Counted from the stretch's first letter, positions 52,182-61,083 are shown. The stretch is DNA of 64,000 bases from Alphaproteobacteria bacterium UBA1301 (GCA_002307725.1 DBUB01000007.1:271538-335537); one strand, 5' to 3'. Made by a program: numbers and translations. Notes: generated by a model from the letters alone, not told the origin.

Positions 52182-52217
52182 GGCCTATTACATACACCCG
52201 CATGTAAGAAACGTCAA
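52182..52217 (-). promoter_or_regulatory. promoter/operator of the VapBC-type pair
   Basis: On the minus strand: -35 TTGACG (52217-52212), 17-base spacer, -10 TATGTA (52194-52189). The palindrome TTACATACACCCGCATGTAA (52188-52207 on plus) has 6-base perfect arms and covers the spacer and -10, ideal for antitoxin autorepression. The antitoxin ATG follows only about 8 bases after the -10, so the message may have almost no leader. Confidence 0.72.
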
Positions 52218-52261
52218 GCCAGTGTTGCCTTTTCGTTCCCTTGCCATGCTATAGTCGATTC

Positions 52262-53638
52262 ATGGCCAAAACATCTGCGTCTTTCGTTTGTCAGTCTTGC
52301 GGTGCCGTCCATACCAAATGGTCGGGCAAGTGCGATGCGTGCGGCGGCTGGAATACCATCACCGAAGAGGCCGCGCCGCCACCGCTAGGCGCCACCGCGC
52401 AGAAGCGCCAGCGCGGCCGGGCGTTCACCCTGGAAGACCTGAAAACCGAAGACGTCGAACCGGCGCGCCGGGTTTCCGGCATCAACGAATTCGACCGCGT
52501 TTGCGGCGGCGGCATGGTGCCTGGCTGTGCGCTGCTGGTGGGCGGCGATCCCGGTGTCGGCAAATCGACCATCATCTTGCAAGCGCTGGCGTCTTATGCC
52601 CGCACTGGCGGCACCGCCGTCTACATCTCGGGCGAAGAATCGATGGCCCAAGTGCGCTCGCGCGCCAATCGCATGGGCCTGTCGGATAGCCCGGTGGCGC
52701 TGGGCTCGGCGACGTGCGTGGAAGACATCCTGGCGACGCTGGACCAACGCGAGCCGCCCGGCATGATCGCCATCGATTCCATCCAGACCTTGTGGACCGG
52801 TACGCTGGAAGCGGCGCCTGGCACCATCGCGCAGGTGCGTACCGCCTCGCTCGATCTGGTGCGCTACGCCAAAAGTTCGGGGGCCGGACTGATCTTGGTC
52901 GGTCATGTCACCAAGGACGGCCAGATCGCCGGGCCTAAGGCGGTCGAGCATTTGGTCGATGCGGTGCTTTATTTCGAAGGCGAGCGCGGCCATCAATTCC
53001 GTATTCTGCGCGCGGTCAAAAACCGCTTTGGCCCGACCGACGAAATCGGCGTCTTCGAGATGACCAGCAAAGGTCTGGCCGAAGTCGCCAATCCGTCGGC
53101 GCTGTTTCTCGGCGACCGCAATAGCGTGGCGCCCGGTACCGCCGTGTTCGCCGGCATGGAAGGCACCAGGCCTTTGCTGGTGGAAGTGCAAGCGCTGGTC
53201 GCCCAACCGAGCTACGGCACGCCGCGGCGCGCGGTGGTCGGCTGGGATGCCGGACGGCTGGCCATGATTCTCGCCGTACTCGATTCGCGCGGCGGCGTCG
53301 GGGTCAGTGCCCAAGACGTTTACCTCAATGTGGCGGGCGGGCTGAAGGTGGGCGAACCGGCGGCCGATCTTGCCGCTGCGGCGGCATTAATTTCCTCTTT
53401 CGCCGGCACGCCGTTGCCGCGCGACACGGTGTTTTTCGGCGAGATCAGCTTGACCGGCGACGTTCGTCCGGCCCCGCAAGGCGAACTCCGCCTCAAAGAA
53501 GCCGCGAAACTGGGCTTTACGGCGGCGGTTGTCCCGCGGGACACCAAGTGCGATGTCCCCGGTCTCGCTCTGAAACAGGTTAAGGATGTCGGCGATCTGA
53601 TTGCCTTTGCCAGCGCCGGCGCCGCGCGTAAGGAATAG
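52262..53638 (+). CDS. radA: DNA repair protein RadA
   Basis: 458 aa branch-migration ATPase in recombination. Zinc finger C10-x2-C13...C24-x2-C27 (FVCQSCGAVHTKWSGKCDAC), Walker A GGDPGVGKS at 94-102, the RadA-specific KNRFG at 253-257 and a C-terminal Lon-like domain (GVGVSAQDVYLNVAGGLKV). The ATG at 52262 sits six bases after TATAGT, a -10-like hexamer, and lacks a ribosome site, so the mRNA may be leaderless. First of radA-cvpA-purF. Confidence 0.96.
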   Translation: MAKTSASFVCQSCGAVHTKWSGKCDACGGWNTITEEAAPPPLGATAQKRQRGRAFTLEDLKTEDVEPARRVSGINEFDRVCGGGMVPGCALLVGGDPGVGKSTIILQALASYARTGGTAVYISGEESMAQVRSRANRMGLSDSPVALGSATCVEDILATLDQREPPGMIAIDSIQTLWTGTLEAAPGTIAQVRTASLDLVRYAKSSGAGLILVGHVTKDGQIAGPKAVEHLVDAVLYFEGERGHQFRILRAVKNRFGPTDEIGVFEMTSKGLAEVANPSALFLGDRNSVAPGTAVFAGMEGTRPLLVEVQALVAQPSYGTPRRAVVGWDAGRLAMILAVLDSRGGVGVSAQDVYLNVAGGLKVGEPAADLAAAAALISSFAGTPLPRDTVFFGEISLTGDVRPAPQGELRLKEAAKLGFTAAVVPRDTKCDVPGLALKQVKDVGDLIAFASAGAARKE

Positions 53639-53682
53639 GCCGCCGCATTTCTTCGAACCACAGCTTGCAGTAGACTCGAACC

Positions 53683-54420
53683 ATGAACCTTGCGTTCCAG
53701 TTCCTCGATTTGGTGGTCGTGCTGATTATTATCGCATCGGCCGTCTACGCGACCTATCGCGGCCTCGTCTCCGAGTCGCTGGCCGTGTTCGGCTGGATTG
53801 CCGCCGCTTATGCCACGCTCTATTTCGGCCCGTGGGTGGCGTGGTGGATGCAGGACATGATGAGCCCGCGCTGGCTCGGCCAAGCCGCCGGCTTTTTGCT
53901 GGTGTTCCTGATCGTCCTGATCCCGCTGCAGTTTGCGTCTTCGCGCATCTCCCAGAACGTCAAAAAATCGCAGGTTGGCACGCTCGACAGCGTGCTCGGA
54001 ACCGCCTTCGGCATTCTCAGGGGCATTGCCATCATCGGCATCGCCTACCTCGTGTTCGTGATGTATGCGCCCAACAGTCGCCCCAACTGGCTGGTCAACG
54101 CCCGGTTGTTCCCGGTGATTCATGCCTCGGCTGAGGTCGTTTCTTCGTTAATCCCGAGCCAGGATGTCCGTGTGCCCAAGGAACCCCGGACCGAGCCCAA
54201 CGAATCGGCTGATCCGATCGTCGAAAAGCTCAAAGATTCCGAGTCGGAGCCGCCCAAATCCCAGGCCAAGCCGGACCAGAAACCGGCCGAAGCCGAGCCA
54301 CTGCCGCCGCCCAAGCCAAAAGCTGCCAAACCTGCCAAGAAGGCCTATGGCGCCAAGGACCGGCACGCGCTAGACAGGCTCATCGAAACAAACACCAGCG
54401 ACAAGAGCAGCAAGCCATGA
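53683..54420 (+). CDS. cvpA: CvpA family membrane protein
   Basis: 245 aa. Four helices in the first 145 residues (FLDLVVVLIIIASAVYATYR; LAVFGWIAAAYATLYF; GFLLVFLIVLIPLQF; ILRGIAIIGIAYLVFV) with the typical RGLVSE loop, then a long charged, Pro/Lys-rich tail of about 90 residues, longer than in E. coli CvpA. Its stop overlaps purF (ATGA), the usual arrangement. In E. coli it is linked to colicin V production and envelope homeostasis. Confidence 0.92.
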   Translation: MNLAFQFLDLVVVLIIIASAVYATYRGLVSESLAVFGWIAAAYATLYFGPWVAWWMQDMMSPRWLGQAAGFLLVFLIVLIPLQFASSRISQNVKKSQVGTLDSVLGTAFGILRGIAIIGIAYLVFVMYAPNSRPNWLVNARLFPVIHASAEVVSSLIPSQDVRVPKEPRTEPNESADPIVEKLKDSESEPPKSQAKPDQKPAEAEPLPPPKPKAAKPAKKAYGAKDRHALDRLIETNTSDKSSKP

Positions 54421-55883
54421 GCGGGCTGACAGATCCTATTGCAGACGAGACGACGGACTCGCTGCACGAGGAATGCGGCGTTTTTGGAATCTTCGGCCAT
54501 CACGGCGCCGGGGCGCTGACCGTTCTCGGTCTGCATGCCTTGCAGCACCGGGGGCAGGAGGCGGCGGGTATCGTCACCTATGACCACGGCCAGTTCATCG
54601 CCGAACGCCATCCCGGCCTGGTTGGCGATATTTTTGGCAAGAACAGCGCCCACACCGCCAATCTCAAAGGCGATTACGCCATCGGCCATAACCGTTATTC
54701 GACCGCGGGCGGTTCGGCGGTGCGCAATATCCAGCCGCTGTTTGCGGATTTGACCGGCGGCGGCATCGCCATCGCCCACAACGGCAATCTCACCAACGCC
54801 TACGCCTTGCGCACCAAGCTGGTGCAGGAAGGCGCCATTTTCCAATCGACCTCCGACACCGAAGTGATCATCCATCTGGCGGCGCGCAGCCGCAGGGGGC
54901 AGGTGGTGGAGAAACTGGTCGATGCGCTGAAGCAGGTGGAAGGGGCGTATTCGCTGGTGGCCCTCACCGGCAAGAAGCTGATCGGCGTGCGCGATCCGTG
55001 GGGCGTGCGCCCGCTGGTGCTGGGCATGCTCGATGGCGCTCCGATTTTTGCCTCCGAGACTTGCGCCCTCGACATCCTTGGCGCCGAGTTCGTGCGCGAT
55101 GTCGAGCCCGGCGAAATGGTCGTCTTCACCAAGGACGGGGTGGAAAGCTTCCATCCCTTCGTCAAGCAGAAGCCGCGCTTCTGCATCTTCGAGTACATCT
55201 ATTTTGCCCGGCCGGATTCGATGATGGAAGGGCGCAACGTCTATCAGGCGCGCAAGGCGATCGGCGAACAGCTCGCCAAGGAAGCGCCCGCCGCGGCCGA
55301 TCTCATCGTGCCGGTGCCCGATTCCGGCGTACCCGCCGCCCTCGGCTATTCGCAGGCGAGCGGCATTCCGTTCGAACTCGGCATCATCCGCAACCACTAT
55401 GTCGGCCGCACTTTCATCGAGCCGACCGACGGCATCCGCCACCTCGGCGTCCGCCGCAAGCACAATCCCAACCGCGCCACCTTGAACGGCAAGCGCGTCG
55501 TCTTGATCGACGATTCCATCGTGCGCGGCACCACCTCCAAGAAGATCGTGCAGATGGTGCGCGATGCCGGGGCCTCGGAAGTGCATTTCCGCGTCGCCAG
55601 TCCGCCGACCAAGCATTCGTGCTTCTACGGTGTCGATACGCCCAACGAGCACGCGCTTCTGGCGCATGAGATGAACGTGGAGGAGATGGCCAAGTTCATT
55701 GGCGTCGATAGCCTCGCGTTCATCACCATGGACGGGCTTTATCGCGCCGTCGGCGAAGAACGCCGCGATGCCAAAGCGCCGAAGTTCTGCGACGCCTGCT
55801 TCTCCGGCGATTATCCGATTCCGATGACCGATGCGGACGCCGCCAAGGACAGCCAGCTTTCCTTTCTCGCCGAAGTAGCCTGA
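54417..55883 (+). CDS. purF: amidophosphoribosyltransferase
   Basis: First step of purine synthesis (PRPP plus glutamine to phosphoribosylamine). 488 aa. A 19-residue propeptide precedes the nucleophile Cys20 (EECGVFGIFG), as in self-processing PurF. Glutaminase domain to about 240, then the phosphoribosyltransferase domain with VLIDDSIVRGTT at 362-373. Near the C-terminus CDACFSGDYPIP supplies cysteines like those of Fe-S-containing PurF enzymes. ATGA overlap with cvpA. Confidence 0.97.
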   Translation: MSGLTDPIADETTDSLHEECGVFGIFGHHGAGALTVLGLHALQHRGQEAAGIVTYDHGQFIAERHPGLVGDIFGKNSAHTANLKGDYAIGHNRYSTAGGSAVRNIQPLFADLTGGGIAIAHNGNLTNAYALRTKLVQEGAIFQSTSDTEVIIHLAARSRRGQVVEKLVDALKQVEGAYSLVALTGKKLIGVRDPWGVRPLVLGMLDGAPIFASETCALDILGAEFVRDVEPGEMVVFTKDGVESFHPFVKQKPRFCIFEYIYFARPDSMMEGRNVYQARKAIGEQLAKEAPAAADLIVPVPDSGVPAALGYSQASGIPFELGIIRNHYVGRTFIEPTDGIRHLGVRRKHNPNRATLNGKRVVLIDDSIVRGTTSKKIVQMVRDAGASEVHFRVASPPTKHSCFYGVDTPNEHALLAHEMNVEEMAKFIGVDSLAFITMDGLYRAVGEERRDAKAPKFCDACFSGDYPIPMTDADAAKDSQLSFLAEVA

Positions 55884-55887
55884 GCCG

Positions 55888-56607
55888 GTGAACGCGTCGG
55901 CGCGCATCGCTTTGGTGACCGGAGCCTCGCGCGGCATTGGACGCGCCGCCGCGGTGGCATTGGCAGCGGCCGGGCATCATATGGTTCTCGTCGCCCGCAC
56001 CGTTGGCGGTCTGGAAGAGACCGACGATCTGGTGCGCGCGGCGGGTGGATCGGCAACGCTGGTGCCGCTCGATCTCAAAGACTTTGCCGCACTCGATCGC
56101 CTGGGCGCTTCGCTGTTCGAGCGCTGGGGCCGGCTCGATGCGTTCTTCGCCAACGCCGGGGTGCTCGGCGCCCTCAGCCCGCTGGCGCATCTCGATCCCA
56201 AGCTGCTCGATGAATTGGTGGCAGTGAACATCACGGCCAATGCGCGGCTGATCCGCTCGCTCGATCCCTTGTTGCGCGCGTCTGAGGCGGGCAGGGTGTT
56301 GTTCATGTCGTCCAGCGTGGCGCGCAAACCGCGCGCGTTCTGGGGCGGCTATGCCATGAGCAAAGCGGCGCTGGAGAGCCTGACGCTGACCTATGCCGCC
56401 GAATGCGCGAGCACCAATGTGCGGGTCAATCTGCTCAATCCCGGCGGCACGCGCACGGCGATGCGCGCCAAAGCGATGCCCGGCGAAGACCCGTCAATCT
56501 TGCCGACGCCGGAAGATATGGCGCCGTTGATTGTGCAAATGCTGTCGGCGGGGTGGGAGAAGAACGGGGAGTTGGTGAATTATCGGGAATGGCAGAAAAC
56601 CGACTAG
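55888..56607 (+). CDS. short-chain dehydrogenase/reductase
   Basis: 239 aa, GTG start four bases after purF. NAD(P)-binding TGASRGIG at 11-18, NAG motif in FANAGVLG, catalytic Ser and Y-x-x-x-K in VLFMSSSVARKPRAFWGGYA followed by MSKAAL. An SDR at this place behind purF is common in Alphaproteobacteria; substrate unknown. Confidence 0.93.
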   Translation: MNASARIALVTGASRGIGRAAAVALAAAGHHMVLVARTVGGLEETDDLVRAAGGSATLVPLDLKDFAALDRLGASLFERWGRLDAFFANAGVLGALSPLAHLDPKLLDELVAVNITANARLIRSLDPLLRASEAGRVLFMSSSVARKPRAFWGGYAMSKAALESLTLTYAAECASTNVRVNLLNPGGTRTAMRAKAMPGEDPSILPTPEDMAPLIVQMLSAGWEKNGELVNYREWQKTD

Positions 56608-56612
56608 TCGTT

Positions 56613-57434
56613 CTATTCGAATTGCCTGAAAGCCAATGTCTCCATCAGGCTCTCTTCCGAGCCAAACAAAGTGAATGCATTTACGTTGTGCTCATTGAGT
56701 TGAGTAAGGACGGACTTTCGTTCACTAGCTGGAAGGTCAAACTTGCAGATTACGAAATTGTCTGGAAATTCCTTGTCCTCGAATTCCAGTGTGTCCCCGA
56801 CTTTTACGGCGTGTTCGTGTGGCGTCATCCACCAGTCGGCTTCTTTAAAAATCACACTAAGCGTGTACTCGCATTGCTGAATGTAATGCCGCCGATGTGT
56901 TCGCACGTAAGGCCCGAGGCACTTTAGCTCGGGCGTTTCCGCGCCGCCAGTGCGCATCCTTGCTTCACATAGAACGTAAATTGAAACCCATTCCACGTTT
57001 GTAGCTTTGGCAAATGCGAAATACGACGCCACGTACAAGGATCGCGACCAATCAAGTATGGGAGTGGGGAACCCGTGATGCCTTAAGTGAGTCAAGTAGC
57101 TATAGATTGACTGACCAACGCCTGGGCCGGAGGAAAAAAACATATAGTCTTTGGTGAGTTTATAGACTTCACTTGGGCTGGGAATGTCCCAGCGGTTTTG
57201 TGTGAATGATTCAATTTGTAACTGTGCGATGCATATCTTTCGGTAGTAGTCGGCAAACTTCATCGACTCTCCACCTGCTCGGTCGAGAGTAGTCTTGAGG
57301 CGCCAACTGGCATCAGCCTGTCCTCGGAAGAGCAGCCTATCCGCCAAATGGCGATCTTTGGGGAGAGATTCGCGTATTTTTTCTACGCGATCTTTGAAGT
57401 CGCTCCACGATTTGACTTTAACTGCGTCAGCCAT
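56613..57434 (-). CDS. FRG-domain protein
   Basis: 273 aa. The FRG signature is clear: LLFRGQADASWRLKTTLDRA and THLRHHGFPTPILDWSRSLY followed by VASYFAFA. FRG-domain proteins occur in accessory regions and several defence-type loci; the biochemical activity is not known to me. The gene is distinctly AT-rich against its neighbours and lies convergent to the SDR gene with only five bases between, which suggests insertion behind the purF group. GGGGGC precedes the ATG. Confidence 0.86.
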   Translation of the reverse strand: MADAVKVKSWSDFKDRVEKIRESLPKDRHLADRLLFRGQADASWRLKTTLDRAGGESMKFADYYRKICIAQLQIESFTQNRWDIPSPSEVYKLTKDYMFFSSGPGVGQSIYSYLTHLRHHGFPTPILDWSRSLYVASYFAFAKATNVEWVSIYVLCEARMRTGGAETPELKCLGPYVRTHRRHYIQQCEYTLSVIFKEADWWMTPHEHAVKVGDTLEFEDKEFPDNFVICKFDLPASERKSVLTQLNEHNVNAFTLFGSEESLMETLAFRQFE

Positions 57435-57618
57435 TGGCCGCCCCCATCAAGTGGGGCGACTATACATCAATTGTCATCCACTCGATCTTTCGCACTCGGA
57501 TTCTTGCCGCCGGGAATTACGTACCAGGAGCGCCATTACCCATCGCGTCCGAACACGGTGAATAGTGCACTATCTCCTTATTCGGCCCCCTTTCTCCTCC
57601 GTTGGCAGATGGGGTGAC

Positions 57619-57642
57619 AATGTCATGCAAATGCATTACATT
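57619..57642 (+). promoter_or_regulatory. operator palindrome of the RelB/DinJ-type antitoxin
   Basis: Left half AATGTCATGCAA and right half ATGCATTACATT form a 24-base inverted repeat in which 11 of 12 pairs match. It ends 25 bases before the antitoxin ATG. Likely autoregulatory site. Confidence 0.65.
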
Positions 57643-57667
57643 GGGGTGCCAAAAGTGAGGCCCGCCA

Positions 57668-57961
57668 ATGAGCGCCAACAATTCCCTTGTCCAGACCCGC
57701 ATTGACCCCGCGGTGAAAGAACGGGCTGCGGCCGTGTTGGAAACCGTTGGTCTGACGATCTCGGACGCGGTCCGGATTCTGTTGACGCGAACCGCCAATG
57801 AAGGCGCGCTGCCATTCGAACTGACCCACAATCAAGCGGATTATGATGTCTGGTTCCGCGCCAAGGTGCAGGAAGCTCTGGAGGATTTGCACCCGGCGCG
57901 TCCGCACGACGAGGTCAAGGCGCATTTTGCCAAACGCCGCGCCGCCGCGCTCCGGAGATGA
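57668..57961 (+). CDS. RelB/DinJ-family antitoxin, toxin lost
   Basis: 97 aa. N-terminal RHH domain SLVQTRIDPAVKERAAAVLE with LTISDAVRILLTRTANEG, the DinJ pattern, and a basic C-terminus. GTGAGG precedes the ATG. Such genes are followed by a RelE/YafQ-type toxin; here the overlapping ATGA opens a frame that loses coding character after a few codons and runs into repeats, so this is an orphan antitoxin. Confidence 0.85.
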   Translation: MSANNSLVQTRIDPAVKERAAAVLETVGLTISDAVRILLTRTANEGALPFELTHNQADYDVWFRAKVQEALEDLHPARPHDEVKAHFAKRRAAALRR

Positions 57962-58011
57962 CAGAGTTAAGTGCGTTGCAACGGCGCGTGGGCGTCGCGA
58001 ATGCCACGACA
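57958..58011 (+). pseudogene. remnant start of the toxin gene
   Basis: ATGACAGAGTTAAG begins in an ATGA overlap with the antitoxin, the position of a RelE-type toxin start. Only MTELSALQRR-like residues are plausible; then repeat DNA takes over (58012 onward). The body of the toxin is missing. Confidence 0.45.
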
Positions 58012-58256
58012 TACCCCTCCCCGAAAACACCTTCGGCGTTTTCGACCCTCGCTCAAGGGCAGGGCTATCGCATATGCTCGTCGCCCTCGGTGTCATCGCC
58101 CGCGACTGCGGGCGACCCAGGTGGTGTTGCTCGGCTGTCGACGCTCGAAAATGAGCAATTCCTGTAGCATCGGGGCTGCGAGACCTGGATGACCCGCAGT
58201 TGCGGGCCATGACAATAAACTCATATGCAATTGCCCTCCCTCAAGAGGAGGGTGCC
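58012..58256. repeat. outer inverted element interrupted by a second repeat
   Basis: GGGCAGGGCTATCGCATATG (58052-58077 region) on the left and CATATGCAATTGCCCTCCC (58221-58239) on the right are imperfect inverted copies and flank the 124-bp element at 58091-58214, as if that element had jumped into an older one. The window end (63981 onward, CCCTCCCTCAAG) carries the same motif as 58235-58246. Confidence 0.6.
58091..58214. repeat. 124-bp palindromic intergenic element (copy 3)
   Basis: Same family as 3826-3950 and very close to 39082-39205 along its whole length, differing at scattered positions (for example GATGACCCGCAGTTGCGGGC in the right end). Non-coding. Confidence 0.88.
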
Positions 58257-59597
58257 TCAGTCCTTCGCGTACGGATTTTTGCCGCCGCGCAGGTGCACGC
58301 GCAGCGGGGTGCCTTCGAGGTGGAAGGTCTTGCGTAGTCCCTTGGTGAGATAGCGCAGATAGGACTCGGGCAGGGATTTGAGCTGGTTGCCGAACAGAGC
58401 GAACGTCGGCGGGCGGCTTTTGGGCTGCGTCATGTAGCGGATTTTGACGCGGCGGCCGCTGATGGCGGGTGTGGGATGGCGCGCCAACGCCTCTTCCAGG
58501 AAACGGTTCAAGGTCGCCGTCGGCACCCGCGTATTCCAAGCCTTGTCGGCGGCCAGCACGGCGGGGAGCAGCCGGTCGACCCCTTCACCCGTCGTCGCTG
58601 AGGTAGCGATCAACGGCGCGCCGGCCAGTTGCGGCAGCGATTGATCGAGCTTCTCGCGCATCTTCAAGATCAGCCCGGCGCGCTGCGGCGCGAGGTCGTA
58701 TTTGTTGATGGCGAAAACGATGGCGCGGCCTTCGCGTTCGATCAAATCGGCGATGGTGAGGTCTTGCTTCTCGAAGGCCTGCAAGGCGTCGATCACCACC
58801 ACCACGCAATCGGCAAAGCGCACCGCGTCGAGGGTCGAGCCGATGCTCATCTCTTCCAGCGTATGGCCCGCGGCGCGCGCTTTTTTGCGCAAGCCCGCGG
58901 TATCGTGCAGCAGGATTTCGCGGCCCTCGGCCTGCCAGCGCGCCGCGATGGCGTCACGGGTAATGCCTGCTTCGGGCCCGGTCAGCGCCCGCTCGCTGCC
59001 GAGTAGGTAATTGAACAGGCTGGATTTGCCGACATTCGGCCGCCCAACGATGGCGAGCCGGAGCGGCTTGTTGGCTTCATCTTCCGCCGCGGCGGTTTCG
59101 GCTTTTTCGGCGAACGGCGTCAGTGCCTCGATCAGATCGGCAAAGCCGATATTGTGTTCGGCCGAAATCTGGATCGGCTCGCCGAAGCCGAGCGACCAGG
59201 CTTCCCCGGCTTGGCTGAAGCGCGCTTCGCATTTGTTGGCCACCAGAATGACCGGCTTGTTCGCTTTGCGCAGCAAGGCGGCGACGATTTCGTCGGCGGT
59301 GACGATGCCTTCGCGGGCATCGAACATCAGGACACAGACATCGGCATCAGCGACCGCGGCGAGCGTCTGCGCCGCCATCCGTGATTCTAGACTTTCCTTG
59401 CTGCTGTCGCCGGTTTCGATGCCGGCGGTGTCGATCACCGTGAAGGTGAGGGGCCCAAGCGAGCCTTCCGCTTCGCGCCGGTCGCGGGTGACGCCGGGGG
59501 TGTCGTGCACAAGCGCCAGCCGCCGGCCCACCAGCTTGTTGAAAAGCGTGGACTTGCCGACATTGGCCCGGCCGATGATGGCAACAGTAAAGGACAT
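58257..59597 (-). CDS. der: ribosome-assembly GTPase Der (EngA)
   Basis: 446 aa with two GTPase domains in tandem: GRANVGKST at 9-17 with DTAG, and GRPNVGKSS near 187-195 with DTAG, followed by the KH-like domain (SGRRVKIRYMTQPKSRPPTF). Needed for 50S subunit assembly. The ATG follows directly on a GCGAATAG-type repeat and no Shine-Dalgarno can be seen. Downstream of the bamB and yfgM-like genes on the same strand, the common alphaproteobacterial order. Confidence 0.97.
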   Translation of the reverse strand: MSFTVAIIGRANVGKSTLFNKLVGRRLALVHDTPGVTRDRREAEGSLGPLTFTVIDTAGIETGDSSKESLESRMAAQTLAAVADADVCVLMFDAREGIVTADEIVAALLRKANKPVILVANKCEARFSQAGEAWSLGFGEPIQISAEHNIGFADLIEALTPFAEKAETAAAEDEANKPLRLAIVGRPNVGKSSLFNYLLGSERALTGPEAGITRDAIAARWQAEGREILLHDTAGLRKKARAAGHTLEEMSIGSTLDAVRFADCVVVVIDALQAFEKQDLTIADLIEREGRAIVFAINKYDLAPQRAGLILKMREKLDQSLPQLAGAPLIATSATTGEGVDRLLPAVLAADKAWNTRVPTATLNRFLEEALARHPTPAISGRRVKIRYMTQPKSRPPTFALFGNQLKSLPESYLRYLTKGLRKTFHLEGTPLRVHLRGGKNPYAKD

Positions 59598-59672
59598 AGC
59601 GAATAGCGAATAGGGAGTAGCGAATAGGGAAGTAGTCTATACTACTCGCTATTCGCGATTTCGCTATTCGCC
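59598..59672. repeat. GCGAATAG repeat forming an inverted structure between bamB and der
   Basis: Four GCGAATA units on one side (59599-59630) and matching CTATTCGC units on the other (59648-59669) surround the palindrome AGTAGTCTATACTACT (59631-59646). Nearly the whole 79-base gap between bamB and der is this structure. It would make a long hairpin in the mRNA just before the der start codon. Confidence 0.82.
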
Positions 59673-59676
59673 CTTT

Positions 59677-61083
59677 CTATTTCAACGCTACTAGATCGGC
59701 TTCGTTGGTCAGGATGTACAGCGTTTCGTTGGCCACGACCGGTGCAATGTAGGTTTTGTCGGGGATTTCCATGCGGGCGAGCAAGCCGCCGGTATAGGGC
59801 GACACCGCCTCGGCAAAGCCGTCCGACGACACCACGATCAGCCGGTTGGAGACCAGCACCGGGCCGCTCCACACGATCGGATCGGAGGTGGTGTCGGTGG
59901 GATCGGTCCAGCGCGGCAGCTGGTGGATCCACTTGACGCGGCCTTCCTTGCGGGTCAGGCACATCAGCTGGTTCTGCAGGGTGACGACGAACAAATAGTC
60001 GCCGGCCACCCACGGGGTCTGGATACCGCCGATTTCGCGCTGCCACTGGCGGTCGCCCTTGTCGAGCTGGATCGCGGCCATGATGCCGGAATGGCTGATG
60101 GCGAAGACGAGATCGCGGTCGACCACCGGCTTGCCGGCAATATCGTCGATCTCCGACAGTGCCGTGACGCCGTGGCTGCGGGTCAGCATGTCGTTCCAAG
60201 CCGGGCGTCCGTTCTGCACGCGCAGGGCATAGACTTCGCCGGAGGAATAGGGCGCGATAACGAATTCGCCTGCTACCGCCGCGCTGGTCGAAACCATGAT
60301 GCCGGCGTTTTCGGTGATGCCTTGATGATCCCACAATTCGCGGCCGTTGGAGGCAGCGAGCGCGTGCATGTGGTTGTCGATGGAGGCGACGAACAGGCGT
60401 CCGCCGTTGATCACCGGCGCATTGGAAATGGGAACGCCGAAATTCTTGCGCCACAGCTCCTTGCCGGTGGCGGCCTCGAGCGCCACGACGTCGCCGAAGC
60501 CGGTGGTGGCGTAGAGCCTGCCGTTGTCGAAGGCGATGCCGCCGCCGAAGCCCTTGGAGCCGTCGATCCGCTTGTCCTCGCCGAAGACGCCGAGGGTCAG
60601 CATGTTGACGAGGTCCTGATCGCCCCGGGGCGCCACCGAAACATGCCAGGCTTCTTCGCCGTTCTGGGCGTTGAAGGCGAACACGCGCGCCTTGGAATCG
60701 AGCACGTAGACCTTGCCCGCGGCGACGATCGGGGAGGCGGTGAGACGCGATTTGGTGCGCGAGCCGGTGCCGGCATCGGCCTGCCAGATCTGCTGCAGCG
60801 GGCCAGACGCCATCAAGTGATGCACCGCGTTGGAAGCAAAGCCGCCCGGCTGGGTCCACTCGGTATTGCGGTAAGGCGCCGGCAGCTCGATCTTGATGTC
60901 CTTCAGGGTCGGGTCCGGCTTGACGGCATCGTCCGACGCCATGATGGAAATGCGTTCGCCACGGATCTTCGATTTGTGCGGCGAGGAGAACCAGCGGCCC
61001 ATCGTATCCGTGATGCCGCAACCGCTGGCAAGAATCGCCACCGCCGTCAGCAGGGCTAACGGCGCAAACTTACGAGTCATCAT
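59677..61083 (-). CDS. bamB: outer-membrane assembly lipoprotein BamB-like, PQQ beta-propeller
   Basis: 468 aa. Lipobox LASGC (Cys22) after MMTRKFAPLALLTAVAI. An eight-bladed propeller of PQQ-type repeats: GKVYVLDSKARVFAFNAQNG, GRLYATTGFGDVVALEAATG, GRLFVASIDNHMHALAASNG and others. It assists the BAM complex in inserting outer-membrane proteins, important for a cell with many TonB receptors. ATGA overlap with the upstream yfgM-like gene. Confidence 0.92.
   Translation of the reverse strand: MMTRKFAPLALLTAVAILASGCGITDTMGRWFSSPHKSKIRGERISIMASDDAVKPDPTLKDIKIELPAPYRNTEWTQPGGFASNAVHHLMASGPLQQIWQADAGTGSRTKSRLTASPIVAAGKVYVLDSKARVFAFNAQNGEEAWHVSVAPRGDQDLVNMLTLGVFGEDKRIDGSKGFGGGIAFDNGRLYATTGFGDVVALEAATGKELWRKNFGVPISNAPVINGGRLFVASIDNHMHALAASNGRELWDHQGITENAGIMVSTSAAVAGEFVIAPYSSGEVYALRVQNGRPAWNDMLTRSHGVTALSEIDDIAGKPVVDRDLVFAISHSGIMAAIQLDKGDRQWQREIGGIQTPWVAGDYLFVVTLQNQLMCLTRKEGRVKWIHQLPRWTDPTDTTSDPIVWSGPVLVSNRLIVVSSDGFAEAVSPYTGGLLARMEIPDKTYIAPVVANETLYILTNEADLVALK

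Noticed and set aside
59642..61021. 459-codon frame overlapping bamB in another frame
   Set aside because: bamB has a lipobox, PQQ repeats and overlapping start with its upstream gene; the other frame is Arg-rich without motifs.
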